From contig NC_133167.1 in NCBI RefSeq assembly GCF_040802235.1, positions 11,028,501-11,092,500 on the forward strand: a stretch of DNA of 64,000 bases, given 5' to 3'. Of the stretch, positions 23,805 to 35,368 are shown in pieces; positions within the stretch are counted from its first letter, which is position 1, and each line of letters opens with the position of its first letter. Under the pieces are notes generated by a model. That model was given only the letters and a program-made list of their open reading frames with translations. It ran no database searches and was not told the origin of the DNA. The position numbers and the translations under genes were made by a program. The DNA comes from Manis javanica (Eukaryota > Chordata > Mammalia > Pholidota > Manidae).

Positions 23805-23955
23805 TATGGCTGTCCTATATATTATCTGTATGACAATGGCAATCATTTAACCTGACTGAGTCTCAGTTTTTTTCTTCTGTAGCATGTGGACAAGGCTTAT
23901 AGACTTTACAAGGATGTTGTGGTGATGAAAAGAGTTATAAATTACTGAATAGAAA
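23805..23955 (+). repeat. MIR SINE fossil
   Basis: 'gacaatggcaatcatttaac', 'gagtctcagttttt', 'tttacaaggatgttgtggtg' and 'gatgaaaagagtta' follow the MIR core and 3' region. Confidence 0.7.
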
Positions 23956-24656
23956 TACTTTATATGAGCAAAGAGTGTGAGACAGAAGAACATATAGATA
24001 TGAATATCTGGATGCTTTATTATACAACTCTGTTCAAACTATTTGATCTGTGGTCCTGATCGATTCTATGTAGGTGTCCCTGGATTCTTTTCGATGATTG
24101 TTCTTCAGACTTTTCGGGTGCCTGACCTCAGAAACTAGCTTCAAGTTCTTCAAATCTCAAAACCATTGTTTTCCATGATTACCAATCTCTTATTTTTGAT
24201 GTTGAACTTTGGCAGGGAAAATGTTTGAGAAGCTAGAAATGAAATAAGGATATTTTCCCCCATTAAGTAATGAACTACTTTTGATAAGGTACCTCTGCTA
24301 TTGGATTTTTGAAAGCTGACCTTAATTTTCTCCCTGGTCTGACAAGTAGTTAGTTTTAGGCATCCATTTTTCTCTCCTTGGATCTATAGAAGAGGCCTCC
24401 AGAAAACAGATTATAATTTCTATTTCTAGAATATTTCTTAAATATGCACAGCTCTCCTGATATTTCCCTAATTAGCCTCACACTGTTTGCTAACTCTTGA
24501 ATTAAATATAGATTCTTTGTTAAAGAAACAAAATGGATTAATTTTATGTAAATGTTCTTTTTTTTCTGGTGTTCATTTAGAGGAATCATTTTTCCTAGTT
24601 TATGTTGTAAAGATCCTTTAATGTTAATAAAATTATTATAATATTTATATGAAAAT
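23956..24656. other. unassigned non-coding sequence
   Basis: AT-rich. A 115-codon minus-strand frame (24356-24703) crosses into the L1 insertion and has no coding character. Confidence 0.35.
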
Positions 24657-25150
24657 ATCAAGTGAGCTAAGAAGAAAACAAGTCCTACCATTTGCAACAA
24701 CATGGATGGAGCTAGAGGGTATTATGCTCAGTGAAGTAAGCCAGGCGGAGAAAGACAAGTACTAAATGATTTCACTCATATGTGGAGAATAACAACCAAG
24801 CAAAACTGAAGGAAGAAAACAGCAGCAGACTCATAGACTCCAAGAAGGGACTAGTGGTTACCACGGGGAAAGAGTTGGGGAGAGCAGGTGGGGAGGGAGG
24901 GAGAAGGGGATTAAGGGGCACTATAATTAGCAGTCACAATTTAGGCAGGTCATGGGGAAGGCAGTACAGCACAGAGAAGACAAGTAATGACTCTATAGCA
25001 TCTTACTATGCTGATAAACAGTGACAGCAATGGGGCGGAGGGGAACTTGATAATATGGGTGAATGTTGAAACCACAATGTTGCTCATGTGAAACCTTCAT
25101 AAGATTATATATATATCACTGATACCTTAATTAAAAAAAATCAAGAGAGC
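24657..25150 (+). mobile_element. 5'-truncated L1 3' end with target-site duplication
   Basis: The body (about 24680-25140) starts in the last part of ORF2 ('caacaacatggatggagcta') and carries a 3' UTR with 'actccaagaagggactagtg', a G-rich purine tract (24864-24917) and an A-rich end. Flanking 'atcaagtgagc' (24657-24667) and 'atcaagagagc' (25140-25150) match at 10 of 11 positions, a good target-site duplication. The 3' UTR differs from primate L1PA. Relatively young for this window. Confidence 0.88.
24864..24917 (+). other. G-rich polypurine tract of L1 3' UTR
   Basis: Runs of three to four G separated by short A/G spacers. L1 3' UTRs of several mammals carry such quadruplex-prone tracts. 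It is shared with the copy at 45175-45229. Confidence 0.6.
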
Positions 25151-25689
25151 AACATATGTGTCTAAATGCATATTAGTCACTGTTAATTATTTGCCTGTTT
25201 AGGGTAACAACTGTCTAGCTAAGCATTTCCAATTGTCATAGAAAATGCTTTTGATATTTTTTTCCCTTTTGTTAGTTTTGCATCTTCTGAGATGGGTAGG
25301 AGTCACTGATGTAATAGGGAATGCTGGTGTCCCATGCTAAACTACTTTATCAGAGCCACCAATTGCAGGCAGCTGCATGATGCATTATTTCTTCTGCACA
25401 CCAGTTTTCTTTAAGCATGCAGTAAACTGTGCTTTTCAGTCGTGTTGGTTTGTGCCAACCTCCTTTAGCCAAACAGTCCCTGATTTAAGATCTCTTATGA
25501 TCTATTTCCATGTATTCCCTGGGTCTGAATGAATTTATGGGGTTCATCTCACTTCTCAACTAAAGTACAAAAAAATGAAGAAAGATTAGAATTTATGCTA
25601 AAGTTAATTATACTTATCTGTTCCCAATGACATTACCTTTTCTGCTACTTCCCACAATCATCAAACTACAGAACCTACTGGACTGGAGC
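25151..25689. other. unassigned non-coding sequence
   Basis: No repeat or exon recognised. Confidence 0.35.
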
Positions 25690-25925
25690 ATACTATGATA
25701 GTTGAGAGTGAGGACTCAAAGTCAGATTGCACAACTTTGGGAATACAATTAAGTCCTCTAATTATTGAGGAATCATTAGCTTCCTTGTTTGTGATGTTTG
25801 TATAGTGACTTTATTACCATATAGAGTGGTTGTGAAGACAGAAGAACTAATGATTTCTATACTGAAATTGAGAGGGCTTATCATCTTGCCTGACCCGTAA
25901 GTCAGGAAATGCTGGCTACTATTAC
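25690..25925 (+). repeat. MIR SINE, near full length
   Basis: Head ('gttgagagtgaggactcaaa'), core, 'gagtggttgtgaagacagaa' and tail ('ttgcctgacccgtaagtcag', 'gaaatgctggctactatta') follow MIR order over about 235 bp. Heavily diverged. Confidence 0.75.
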
Positions 25926-26087
25926 CACAGATCTTGTGCTTAAAAGAACTTCAAAAAATATATGTTTGTTTGTAAAATGAGAATAAGTGCTGGCCAGTAG
26001 AATCCTACTTCATCTCATTTGTGGGACTTCCTTAATCAAAGATTAACCAAAATGCTTAATATACTTCTCTGAAAGTATCAATGCTAC

Positions 26088-26335
26088 ATTTATTTCACAA
26101 ACAGTTCAGTTCCCAGTGGGTGGGTAGTGCTGGCAAAGCAGACACAAATGAAGCCTTGTTGTCCAAGAACTCACCATCTAGTAGACGAGACAGATCAATA
26201 AATAAATTGTTCAACTTTAAACACAATAAAATACATAAAATTGCAATCACAAAATTCATGTTGGTGCTGAATTTGTATACTGAACAGTTCTGTCTTGCTA
26301 GTAGAGGGCGGAAATGCAGAAAGTCAAGCACATAA
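26088..26335 (-). repeat. L2 LINE 3' end
   Basis: 'catttatttcacaaacagtt', 'gacacaaatgaagccttgtt', 'aagaactcaccatctagtag' and 'gagacagatcaataaataaa' follow the reversed L2 3' end (ctgccctcatggagctt...gacaataaataa). Confidence 0.75.
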
Positions 26336-27985
26336 TACAAATGTGAGTTTGATTTTGGTTTCATATTGAATAATCCAATGAATCAGAAATGATATCTCAA
26401 CACATCTTAAATACTCTACTTGAAGAAGCTCTTGTATTTTTTTGGGTAGGAGACAGAAAACCACTGCATGTATTAAATTGCATTTCCTTACATGGTTTGG
26501 GGAAGTGAGGCCAAAAAACATCTACCGGATATTCTACTAAGTTGTTTATGAGAGCCAACAGAAAGAATTAGTTTGCACATCCATATCAAATGCCCACACT
26601 CTCTACTCCCCAATTCTTTATATAGCTGTCATGAAACAAAGATATGCCTAATTGGCTTTGCCAGCAGTAAGGGATAAGCTGTCTTTTTTTCCCCCATCTT
26701 CATTGGCTGCAAATCCCATTCCTGATTTGATACAGAACACTTAGATTCCTCTAAAAAAGACCCATGTTAAAATGAATCCATGTTCACTTGCATTTTTGCA
26801 TAAAGTCTCCAAAAAGCAATGGTATGCTGGAAGTCTCTGGTGTGGCAGAAACTTGTGATTTAGGACATGTGACTGGCATCTCCTTTAGGGGTGTAAGTGG
26901 TTCAAGTGGCTCAAGATAGAATGCCATTCTATGCCTGGTATTACATTATGCACTGTCAGAAACCCTGACAATGATTTATCATTGCTACTTATATGTTTTA
27001 CTCCAACTAATATCTTATATGAAATAGATTCTAACTCAGATCCAAACATTGTTTCACTAATAAGAAACAACACAGACATATTAACATATGTCATACAGTG
27101 ACTGTATTCAGTATAATTAAATTTTGTTTCTTCATTTTAGGGAATCCCTCAAGTTTTTTCCTTATTTCTTCTGTTCTCAAAGTTTTCCTTTTAGGAGTCA
27201 GATTTTAATAATAAGACAAGATAGTTAAGAGTGTGCACCCTAATTTCTATCACTCCTTACATAATAAAATTAAATTCCTGCTGAATCTGTAAAACAGAAG
27301 CACTAAGTAGTTAAATTGTACATTTGGAAATCTTGTGGCTTTTCAAAGTGATAGATAATGTTATTCCTATCAAATTAATAGGAATAACTGAGACCGATGA
27401 TCATCAGTTAATTTTTTAATGTTTACTAAAAAGCTTGTTATGTATGTTTATTTCTGGCCTATGTATATATTTAAGAAATCTATACATTATAGAGAAGAAA
27501 GAAAGTAGGGAAGTTTAATATTCACAAAAACATTCTTATGCCACATTAGTTGCATTTTCAGCCAATTTTTCCTTTTTCCTCTGAGGATTTTCCTTTGAGA
27601 ACAGGTTTATCTTTTAGGACTCAGTTGTTCCCAGAAGTTAGATAGTTGAACTACCACGACAGACTATAATTACAACCGACTACTCCTTAGTCAAAAGGAG
27701 TAATTTATCAACTAGTACAATGTTCAATGAGAACAGTGTGTAGGGCTGGCTTCAGGTAAGGCTTGAGTCAGATGGTCAAAAAATGGCAACTTCGTTTTCA
27801 GTCTGCAGACTCAGGTTCTACTTGGATCAATTCTCATATAGGTTCTCTCCTTGTAGTACCTAAAAGGAGCCACCCCTCTACCTTGGTATCTCCCTAAGAA
27901 GGGGACTAGAGGAATAGTATATTCTGTAGTTTCTTTGTTCAAAAAGAAAAAAATCAGAGCCAACCTTATAAAGAAATATTTTAGA
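26336..27985. other. unassigned non-coding sequence, 1.6 kb
   Basis: AT-rich. A pyrimidine tract ending in AG at 27141 resembles a splice acceptor, but no donor or extended open frame follows. No repeat named. Confidence 0.35.
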
Positions 27986-28145
27986 GCAGCATTTCATAAA
28001 TTCTGAGAAGTATGCCAATCACCTGGGAATCTTGTTAAGATGTGGATTCTGTATGTAGATCTGCGACTCTGCATTTCTAGTAGAAATGCAGTAGGTGATG
28101 CCAAAGCTGCTGGTGCCCAGACCATACTTTGGGTAGCAAATCTCC
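27986..28145 (+). mobile_element. MER5A hAT transposon fossil
   Basis: 'tatgccaatcacctgggaat', 'cttgttaagatgtggattct', 'ctgcatttctagtagaaatg' and 'agaccatactttgggtagca' are in MER5A order. Confidence 0.8.
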
Positions 28146-28146
28146 A

Positions 28147-28320
28147 CTACTGTGCTGTCTGATATAGTAGCCAGTAGCCACATGTGGTAATTTAAGTTTA
28201 ATTCAATCTAATTTAAAAATTCAGTCCTTATTCTCACTAGCCACATTTTAAGTGCTCAATAGCCACCCATGGCTAGTGGCTGCGGTACTGAGTAGCACAG
28301 AAGAGAACATTTCCATAATC
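28147..28320. mobile_element. ancient DNA transposon fossil ('cactgtccaatatgg' type)
   Basis: Same family as 6241-6400: 'ctgtgctgtctgatatagta' at the left. Arms 'agccagtagccacatgtgg' and 'ccacccatggctagtggct' are inverted relative to each other around an AT-rich centre. Directly abuts the MER5A copy. Confidence 0.65.
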
Positions 28321-28330
28321 TCAGAAACAT

Positions 28331-28403
28331 CAATTGGACAACTTTGCTCTAGAAGATGGACAGGTGATAAGTACAACTGGACAGCTTTGCTCTAGAAGAT
28401 GGA
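28331..28403. repeat. 43-bp tandem duplication
   Basis: A 30-base segment at 28331-28360 recurs at 28374-28403 with two transitions. Both contain 'ctttgctctagaagatgga'. The spacing of 43 bases suggests a duplicated 43-bp unit, followed by a shorter third 'agatgg' echo. Confidence 0.85.
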
Positions 28404-28887
28404 AGATGGTCCAACTCTAGGTTGAATGCAATGCTATAAACAGGACATGGCTTCTTGAAATTTCAACGTAGCACAGTTTCCTAGAGAACTGCTCTGTATC
28501 TTCTAAAGGTATATAACCAAAAGGTCTAGCATTTTCCAAGCCATGGTATAATCTAAACTACATGAGATTTCTCTTGAGACCTTCTTTTCTTATTTGTACA
28601 CAAAATGCTTAGCACTCAGCACCACATGCTGCCGTGACCTATGCATACAATTGAGCCTTTGTTGGTTGAGGTTCTCATCTTGGTAATCTTGATACAGATT
28701 TTTTATTAAATAATAAAAAAACTACAGAATGACTTCTTGTCTGTATAGAATTCTTACATGGCATTCACATGTATTGTACTATAGGTGAAATGAAGAACTG
28801 GAAAGATTGTTAATAGCCAAACAACAAACACTTAGCAGTCAATCAAACAACTAAATACATACCTATAAAACATCCTACGCATATGGC
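28404..28887. other. unassigned non-coding sequence
   Basis: No repeat or exon recognised. Confidence 0.35.
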
Positions 28888-28985
28888 GATATACTGGTCC
28901 TGGCAATAAGGGAATAATAGCGCAGTCTCTGCTCTCGTGGTGAGCTTACGTAGCTTTCACTTTACACACAATTAGCTCTTGTTTT
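28888..28985 (-). repeat. L2 LINE 3' tail
   Basis: 'actggtcctggcaataaggg', 'tctctgctctcgtggtgagc' and 'ttacgtagctttcac' resemble the reversed L2 tail (aggcactggggata...ctgccctcatggagcttac). Diverged. Confidence 0.5.
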
Positions 28986-29747
28986 ATTAGAGCCTATTAA
29001 TTTCAATGTCTTAGAGGAACGGGGTGTACAAATGTCCCAAGTGATGCTTAGCTGCTTCCAATTTAGCTCTGGAGCCCTTCCCCAACGTGTAAATGTCACT
29101 GTCTTACACATGGCACTTGAGAATGCTTCCCGAGCACAGGGGGACTTGTGTAATTCAGTGAAGCCTATCCTTTGGATTTGCTTCAGTGTGGACAGGACCT
29201 TTGTGGTGATAAGTACATGGCACACTTCTCAGTGCTTTCCTGTGACTGAGACACAGTTTGAATTTTGGCATCGCACAATCAGGGACATTCCTCCAGAGTC
29301 ACATGAGTCTTTAATATTTCTGTCTCTTGAGAGCTGGCATGACAAGTATACCTTTGGCCTTAGCATGTGGTTATGTGAGACCACAGGCCCAGATGAGGAT
29401 GTGGGGCAAATTCTCTCAAGTTCCTGTGAGCATAAGTGCAGTGCATGCTGGCTACAGGTTAGGGTTACCCCAGCAAGATCCCGCCTCACACTGGGAAAAT
29501 GCATAGTCAAGAAAGGGGCTTCATGATCAGCCAGGGCTTCCTTGCCACGGAGAGGCTGTCCCACTGTGAGTTGAGCAATCTCAGGGAGGGTATTGGTGCC
29601 ATGAGGGGGCCCAATAAATAGCATCTTTTTTCAGCTCCTGATATCAGAACCAATGAAGAAATGGGCACTGGAGTCAAGCCTATGGGGATACAGATATCAC
29701 CCTTATGATTTTTGGTAAAGCTGTTGGACAGTGGACCTTAGGGAATG
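28986..29747. other. unassigned sequence with the longest open frame of the window
   Basis: A plus-strand frame of 164 codons (29032-29526) overlaps a minus-strand frame of 131 codons (29229-29624). I recognise no domain, signal peptide, repeat or splice structure. In 64 kb read in six frames, about one frame of this size is expected by chance at this base composition (rough estimate), so I do not call a gene. Confidence 0.4.
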
Positions 29748-30288
29748 TAGAAGGCAATTTCTGACATGACCCCCAAGGACATCCACCTCCTGGTATTCAC
29801 GTCCATGTATAATCCTCTCCCCTTGAGTACAGGCAAGGCCTAGTAACTTGCTTTAAACAATGGAATATGACAACACTGATGATAATAAACATCAGATTGT
29901 GACTTCCATCTTGTGAGCAGACTCTTTCTATTGACTCTCTCCCTTACTGGCTTTGATGAAGCAAGTCAGAAATACTGAAGTGGCAAGAAATTGAGGGCAT
30001 CCTCTGCACAACAACTGGTCAAGAACTGAGGCCCTCGGTCCAATACCTTGTAAGGATCTGATCCTGTCAACAACCATGTGAGCTTGCAAGTAGATACTTT
30101 TCCAGTTGAGCCTCTGGAAGAAACCTCAGTTCTGGCTGACACCTTGATTGCAGCCTTCTGAGAGGCCCTGAAGCAGAGGACCCATCTAAGCCATGTCAAG
30201 ATTCCTGAACCACAGAGACTGTGAAATAATAATTGTATTAAGCTGTTAAATTCAGAGTAATATTCCTAAGCAACTGGTAAGTAATACA
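29748..30288 (+). mobile_element. MaLR (MLT1-type) solo LTR
   Basis: About 540 bp in the order of an MLT1-type LTR: 'acccccaaggacatccacct', 'cctggtattcacgtccatgt', 'ataatcctctccccttgagt', 'gtgacttccatcttgtgagc', 'aactgaggccctcggtcca', 'aaccatgtgagcttgcaagt', 'gagaggccctgaagcagagg', 'cctgaaccacagagactgtg'. It ends near 'gtaatac'. A non-coding relic with no internal viral genes nearby. Confidence 0.82.
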
Positions 30289-30864
30289 GGTGTGTTTATC
30301 AAGTGGACTTGCTAATCGTCTGCTCCTAAAGTAGGTGAATATGCCCACCTACTCTGGGGGTGCTAAACTCCATACCTGATCCTTGGGGGCCTACCCTATA
30401 TTGCTTGAAGAAACAGAGAAGACAATATGCCTTTGTGAAGCAAGTGAATTTCAAGTCAGTGGAGGAAGTGAAAGGGTCAGATCCTTTAGCAAACTTACCT
30501 GCTGATTAGTCAGTTTCTCTTCACCTGAGGAAGAGTGAGGATTGAGAGAAGTGAGGACTGTTAACTCACAAGGTGTCTCTACATATGCAAATATCAATGG
30601 GTGAGCATCCTGTGTCACATGATTCCTTAAGAATGGGTTAAGTAACTTCACTTGCACAGGGAGGAGGGACGTTGGAGCCACAGGCCAGGAGTGCTCAGGA
30701 AAAATCTCTTCTCATAGAAGCAAGAGTAGAAAAATTAATAAGAAACTCCCCATCGTAAAAAGCTCCTTGCACAGGAAAATCTTCCTTGTGCTGATTTGAA
30801 ATCTCACATTTCACTTTCTCATCCTAGTTTTGATGTCTTCTATGAAATCAAAGTCTTGTGCCCT
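30289..30864. other. unassigned non-coding sequence
   Basis: No repeat or exon recognised. Confidence 0.35.
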
Positions 30865-31000
30865 TCCCCAGTGCCAGGTCTGAGCAATGCAGAGATGCAT
30901 TAAGGTCCATTTCTGCCCTCAAGGGATTTACAGCCTGGAAGGCAGATATATTTGAAAGCAAACAGTGAGAACACATGATACAGGTTTGATTCCCTTGGAA
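30865..31000 (-). repeat. L2 LINE 3' end fragment
   Basis: 'cagtgccaggtctgagcaat', 'gcagagatgcattaaggtcc', 'ctgccctcaagggatttaca' and 'gcctggaaggcagata' follow the reversed L2 3' end. Confidence 0.65.
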
Positions 31001-31839
31001 GCTGGCTATGAGGTAAAGTTTAATACGTGAAATGTTGATTGGGAAAGGTCCTTGGGATCAAGACTTGTTGAAGGAAGGTGGTGATACGGAATTGGACAGA
31101 AAGATGGTGCAGCTGTGAGGGAGACCTCAGGAGAGCCTCTGCTGACTGCACAAGAAGGTCTGCTGCTAAAGTGGACCTTGGAGTTGACCTGAAAGGCTGA
31201 AATAGCTTGGCCTCATATGCCACTGGATTTGTCACTGGATCTGGCCATCCTGAGAGGGCAGGATCTCGGGGTCAGTTTTTTTCTGTACCTGTGGGAATCC
31301 CTGCAGAAGCAAACAGCTGAAGACAATGTGCCACTCTCTCTCCTAGTAGCTGGGCAACAAGTCCTTCTTTGATGGGACAGTTTAGAAGAAAGGGTCCCTA
31401 CATTCCTCTCCCAAAAGGTAGGAGTAAGACTCTGCATGGAAACAGTCTCTCCTGTACCAATATTCCACAGAATCCCCTCTGTCCACACTTGGGCCCATTT
31501 TTATTTATTCAAAATGGGGAAGTGGTTCAAGAAACTCAGGTTCTGTCCTGCTACTCCCCATCAGACACACACTCTGGCATATGGTGTCTGCTGAGGTGGG
31601 GGATGTTCCTAGTTGGAGCACCAAGCTGTATCTGCCTAGGTGCAAAATGGCAGTGCAGAGCGGATGCCTGCCCGTGAGACTGAAAGGTCACCTGGTGCCA
31701 GCTTGTGAAGCGAGCTGTGTGTGGCAGTCAGGAATGCGACTTCTTTGGTTAATGAGATACTGTGGCGAGATTATTCTCCATGATGCCTGTGGATGAGATC
31801 ACTGCTTTAACCCAGTAGTGGGTGGCAGCGTAGAGCAAA
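31001..31839. other. unassigned non-coding sequence
   Basis: Moderately GC-rich. Several frames of 70-100 codons are open on both strands, but I recognise no domain or repeat. Confidence 0.35.
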
Positions 31840-32110
31840 GCTTTAAGGAAGAAAAGTTTGGAGGCATGGAGACAAACTAAGAGACCGAGGAGTTGTTGAA
31901 GAGGGTGGTGACGGGGTCCAGAGTGAAGCAGACGCAGAACGGGTGGGAGCTTGGAGGGAGGATTTTAGAGACGAGATTGACGGGATTTGGAACCTGTTTA
32001 GATAGGGGAGATGAGAAGGAAGTTGGAATGAATTAATTGGGAGAACAGATTGACAGGATTTGAATCCTGATTAGAGATGAGAGATGAGAACAAGTTAGAA
32101 GGAATTAGTT
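31840..32110 (-). repeat. L2 LINE fragment with internal duplication
   Basis: 'ggaggcatggagacaaacta', 'agagggtggtgacggggtcc' and 'gattgacgggatttg' resemble reversed L2 ORF2 (ggaggcagggagacc...gacaggatttgctgat). The last part is a two-copy duplication. Confidence 0.55.
31974..32110. repeat. 73-bp imperfect tandem duplication
   Basis: 'agattgacgggatttggaac' at 31974 recurs as 'agattgacaggatttgaatc' at 32047. The following gatgagaa, agttggaa/agttagaa and gaatta blocks stay in register. Period 73 with several mismatches and small indels, so it is old. Confidence 0.75.
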
Positions 32111-32429
32111 TTCCAGTCTGAGCTAATGTGTGTGTGAGGGGAAGGAGTGAACTTCTTCTCTATTGCAAAATATATGTATTCTAAAGAAAAACATAGAAAA
32201 TATACTTTAAAGATAATATTGTATTTTACACTTGTTTCATAACTAACAGATTTGAGGATTAGAAATCTGAGTGGGCATTAAAACATTCCAAATCATTAGC
32301 TCACAGCTGACAATAAGAATAAGAAAAACAAAAATAATAAGACATTGAAAATATGAATACTAAAAATAAAAAGTAAGTAAAAAATGAAGCTTTAACCACA
32401 GAAAAATAATAGTTTTTCCAAATTAAAAA
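32111..32429. other. unassigned A-rich sequence
   Basis: A-rich, with short AATA repeats around 32310-32380. Nothing else recognised. Confidence 0.35.
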
Positions 32430-32640
32430 AATATCCATCATTTATTGGGCATTTTCTATGTGCTAGGCATTGGGACACTTTCCTGAAATTATCTTGTTAA
32501 AATTTACAACAGCATTGCTATGCTATAGATTATTATTATGCCAATCTACAGATGAGAAAAGGAAAATGGTGTGTCCAAGAATGGAGTGACCACAGTCTGA
32601 CTACAAAGCTCACACTTTAATTCTTACCACCTGTTCATAG
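32430..32640 (-). repeat. MIR SINE fossil
   Basis: Reversed MIR: 'tttattgggcattttctatg', 'tgctaggcattgggacactt', 'gattattattatgccaatct', 'acagatgagaaaaggaaaat', 'gactacaaagctcacacttt'. Confidence 0.85.
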
Positions 32641-33401
32641 CCTCAGTGAAGATGTTATCAGCCTTCCCCTGGGCCTAGTCCATCTCTGTTGATCGTGTTC
32701 CCATTACCTGGCAGCCAAAGCGTTAAGGTAGCTGATTCTGCAGGAGGTCTAGGCCAGTAATTTGCGGTGCGGAGTGTTGATGTGCTGAGAGAAAAGAGAT
32801 GTTCTAGCTGCCAGCATTTCTTGCGTAGAAACAAAACTTCCATTCACATCCTGATGAATTTTCAGAACCTAATTAGATGTGGGACCAAATATTACAGTTT
32901 CTTTACTCAACATGAGCACAGATGAACACTGATAGAGGTCAGGAATAGGATTTTCAACCTTTTTTCTTTTAAGAGTTATAGATTTATTCAATGGTAAGCT
33001 TTGATCTGAATAATACTTACAGACTAATGTGTTCTTCATTTCCTAGTATAACATGTTACATCTGAAGAGGACTTTGGCTTTTTCCAACAGGTCCTTCCCA
33101 TGGGCTTTTATCTGATGTTCCAATAACATGAGACTGGGGGACTACTCAGAAGGTTGAGTCGGTCAAATCTCACCTGGCTCCTAAGAGTCAGGACCACATT
33201 TCCTGCTTGGCACTTCCAATTTCAGGTTCAGCACTTTTTTAAATGTTGTCACCACATGTAGGAATTTTGTTGGCCAAACAGTAATCAAAAGCCCACCATG
33301 TCAATTACATTTTTTGTTTGCTGTATATCGATATATAGGAAAATTATTTTAATTCTATTCCTGTTAAAAAATAGAGTTTGAGTGAAGTGAATGAATACTT
33401 G

Positions 33402-33402
<1 letters not shown>
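32641..33402. other. unassigned non-coding sequence
   Basis: No repeat or exon recognised. Confidence 0.35.

Positions 33403-33441
<39 letters not shown>
33403..33441. repeat. (TG)n microsatellite
   Basis: About 19 pure TG units followed by T's. Confidence 0.97.
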
Positions 33442-33443
<2 letters not shown>

Positions 33444-35368
33444 TCCCTTGGCCTAGAAAAACAAAATAGAAAACAGGAGACAGATTCATTTTTTATAGTG
33501 ACATGGGACTGATGACATCCAGTTAACCCAAAGATTTGCACAGAGTTTGTATTGTTTGGTGGACATCTATGCAATTGAATTGAGTAATGACATTAGAATT
33601 TGGACTCTGAAATAAAGACAAACAGACAAGTCTTGGTGATACAGAAAGGCTGGCCTCTTGTGCCAGAGATTTGCAGAGAGCGATTTCTGTGTTGTTCAGT
33701 GATTAAGGGTGCTAAATGTAGCCAGGAACTGTTTCAGCAATCATAGATGTTGTTTTTCCAATTGGACCAATCTGCCAGACTGGCAGACAGAAAACTAACA
33801 GAAATATTAAATAGAGACAGCTTCTATAGTTGAATCTTGTTTTTCCCTCTCTCTGCCGGAAGCCACTAGAAAATAGTAGCCTGTGTGTAGGTCATTAAAA
33901 ACAGGCACAGATACACACACCGTGTTGTGTATTCGCACTGTTAAATTAAGTCTTTCTGGGATGAAAAACTGGTGCCAAAACAGTTGTTGCAGATGTATTA
34001 GATGACTGAAGCCATCCTGCATTTATGATGTTATATTCAGATACTGTCTCCTGGCTCCCAGTCACATTGTGAAGGATTCCACTTTTTGTTGACCTACACA
34101 CCGTGGGGAATCATTGGAGGGGAAGCACCATGCTTGAGTTTCCAAATTCACACTCTTGAGGTCTGGTAAATTTAATGAATACGTGTTTGGAGAACTTGAT
34201 AGAATAGCTGGTTTTATTTCCAGGATTTGTTTCCATGCATGGCCAGCAAAGATGCATAATTACGTGCAATTCTTCTTCTGGCCACAAATGTAACAGAACT
34301 GAGCTCAGTTAGCTTCTGTGACCACAATTTATGTAGAGCAAAACCTCCCCTCAGATTCAGAGAAATGATGACACAATTCCATTGCAACATACATATGTGG
34401 CCTCCCCAGACGCCCCTGGCATACAAAAGGGCCTTATGCAGCTTGCGTGGCATGTGATCCTCCTTTTCTATGAATATTCTTCTACTATTTTCTCAGCTTT
34501 CTTAGGAAATATATTTCTACCTCTTTTGTTCTGCATTTCTTAGGAAGAAAGAAGTTTAATACTATGATGTAAAGAGGACTTTTGTTTGGTAGAATTGATC
34601 AATGTTCACTTAAAACAGACTCTCCCAGATAATTTTATCTCATAGGTAGGGAGCATATAGAGAGTAGTGGGTTCCATCATAGCTAATTTGGAGTGACCTC
34701 CTCTTTCTTTGCCATCAGTAAGGCTGGCAAATGAAATGATGACATATCTGGAAATCTGTCTTCTTTATCTATTGCCCAAGAAATAATATCCTCCCATATT
34801 AAAAGTAGCGTTTAATGTACATGTTTCCATGTGGATTGGGAGTTATGATTTTGTTCTGTTTTGGAGGGTTTGGGTCACCTGCCCCTTTGAGCAAAGCAAT
34901 GAGTGAATTTCAGGGGCAGTAAATGTTATCTTCCAACTAGAACCCTTTGCTTCTTGACAGGCTCAGAGGTGTGAATCTGAATTGAAAAAAAAAAAACTGG
35001 CCTATTTCCCCTTACTTATGTCTGAAAGGTGGAGAAGAAGGAGGGGGTAGAAAAGCTGCATTCCTCAAACGATCCACACCCTAGAATAAAAAGCGTATAT
35101 AATCATTTCTGGGTAATTATATGTTGGCAATGCTTGCTAACCAGTTTTGTCTGACTTCACAACCTAGATTCTGTTATATTACATTATATTACATAGCAAC
35201 ACATTCCTTGCACCCAAAAGGGTGTTTGTGGCCTAGGCCCCTTGTACCTGTGGGAAGACACTGATCTTTTTCCACACAGGAAAGACCTTCTGCGTAGACG
35301 GCCCCTCTTGTCATTGTGAACGCTGCATGGATGGCTCAGAACCATTTGTTACCTTTTGGAAATTATTT
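33442..35368. other. unassigned non-coding sequence, 1.9 kb
   Basis: No repeat family or exon recognised. Minor features are an A12 run near 34985 and a short 'ttatattacat' doublet near 35174-35194. Confidence 0.35.

Noticed and set aside
27121-27200. Acceptor-like tract ending at 27141
   Set aside because: Only a generic T-rich stretch plus AG in AT-rich DNA, with no donor at exon distance.
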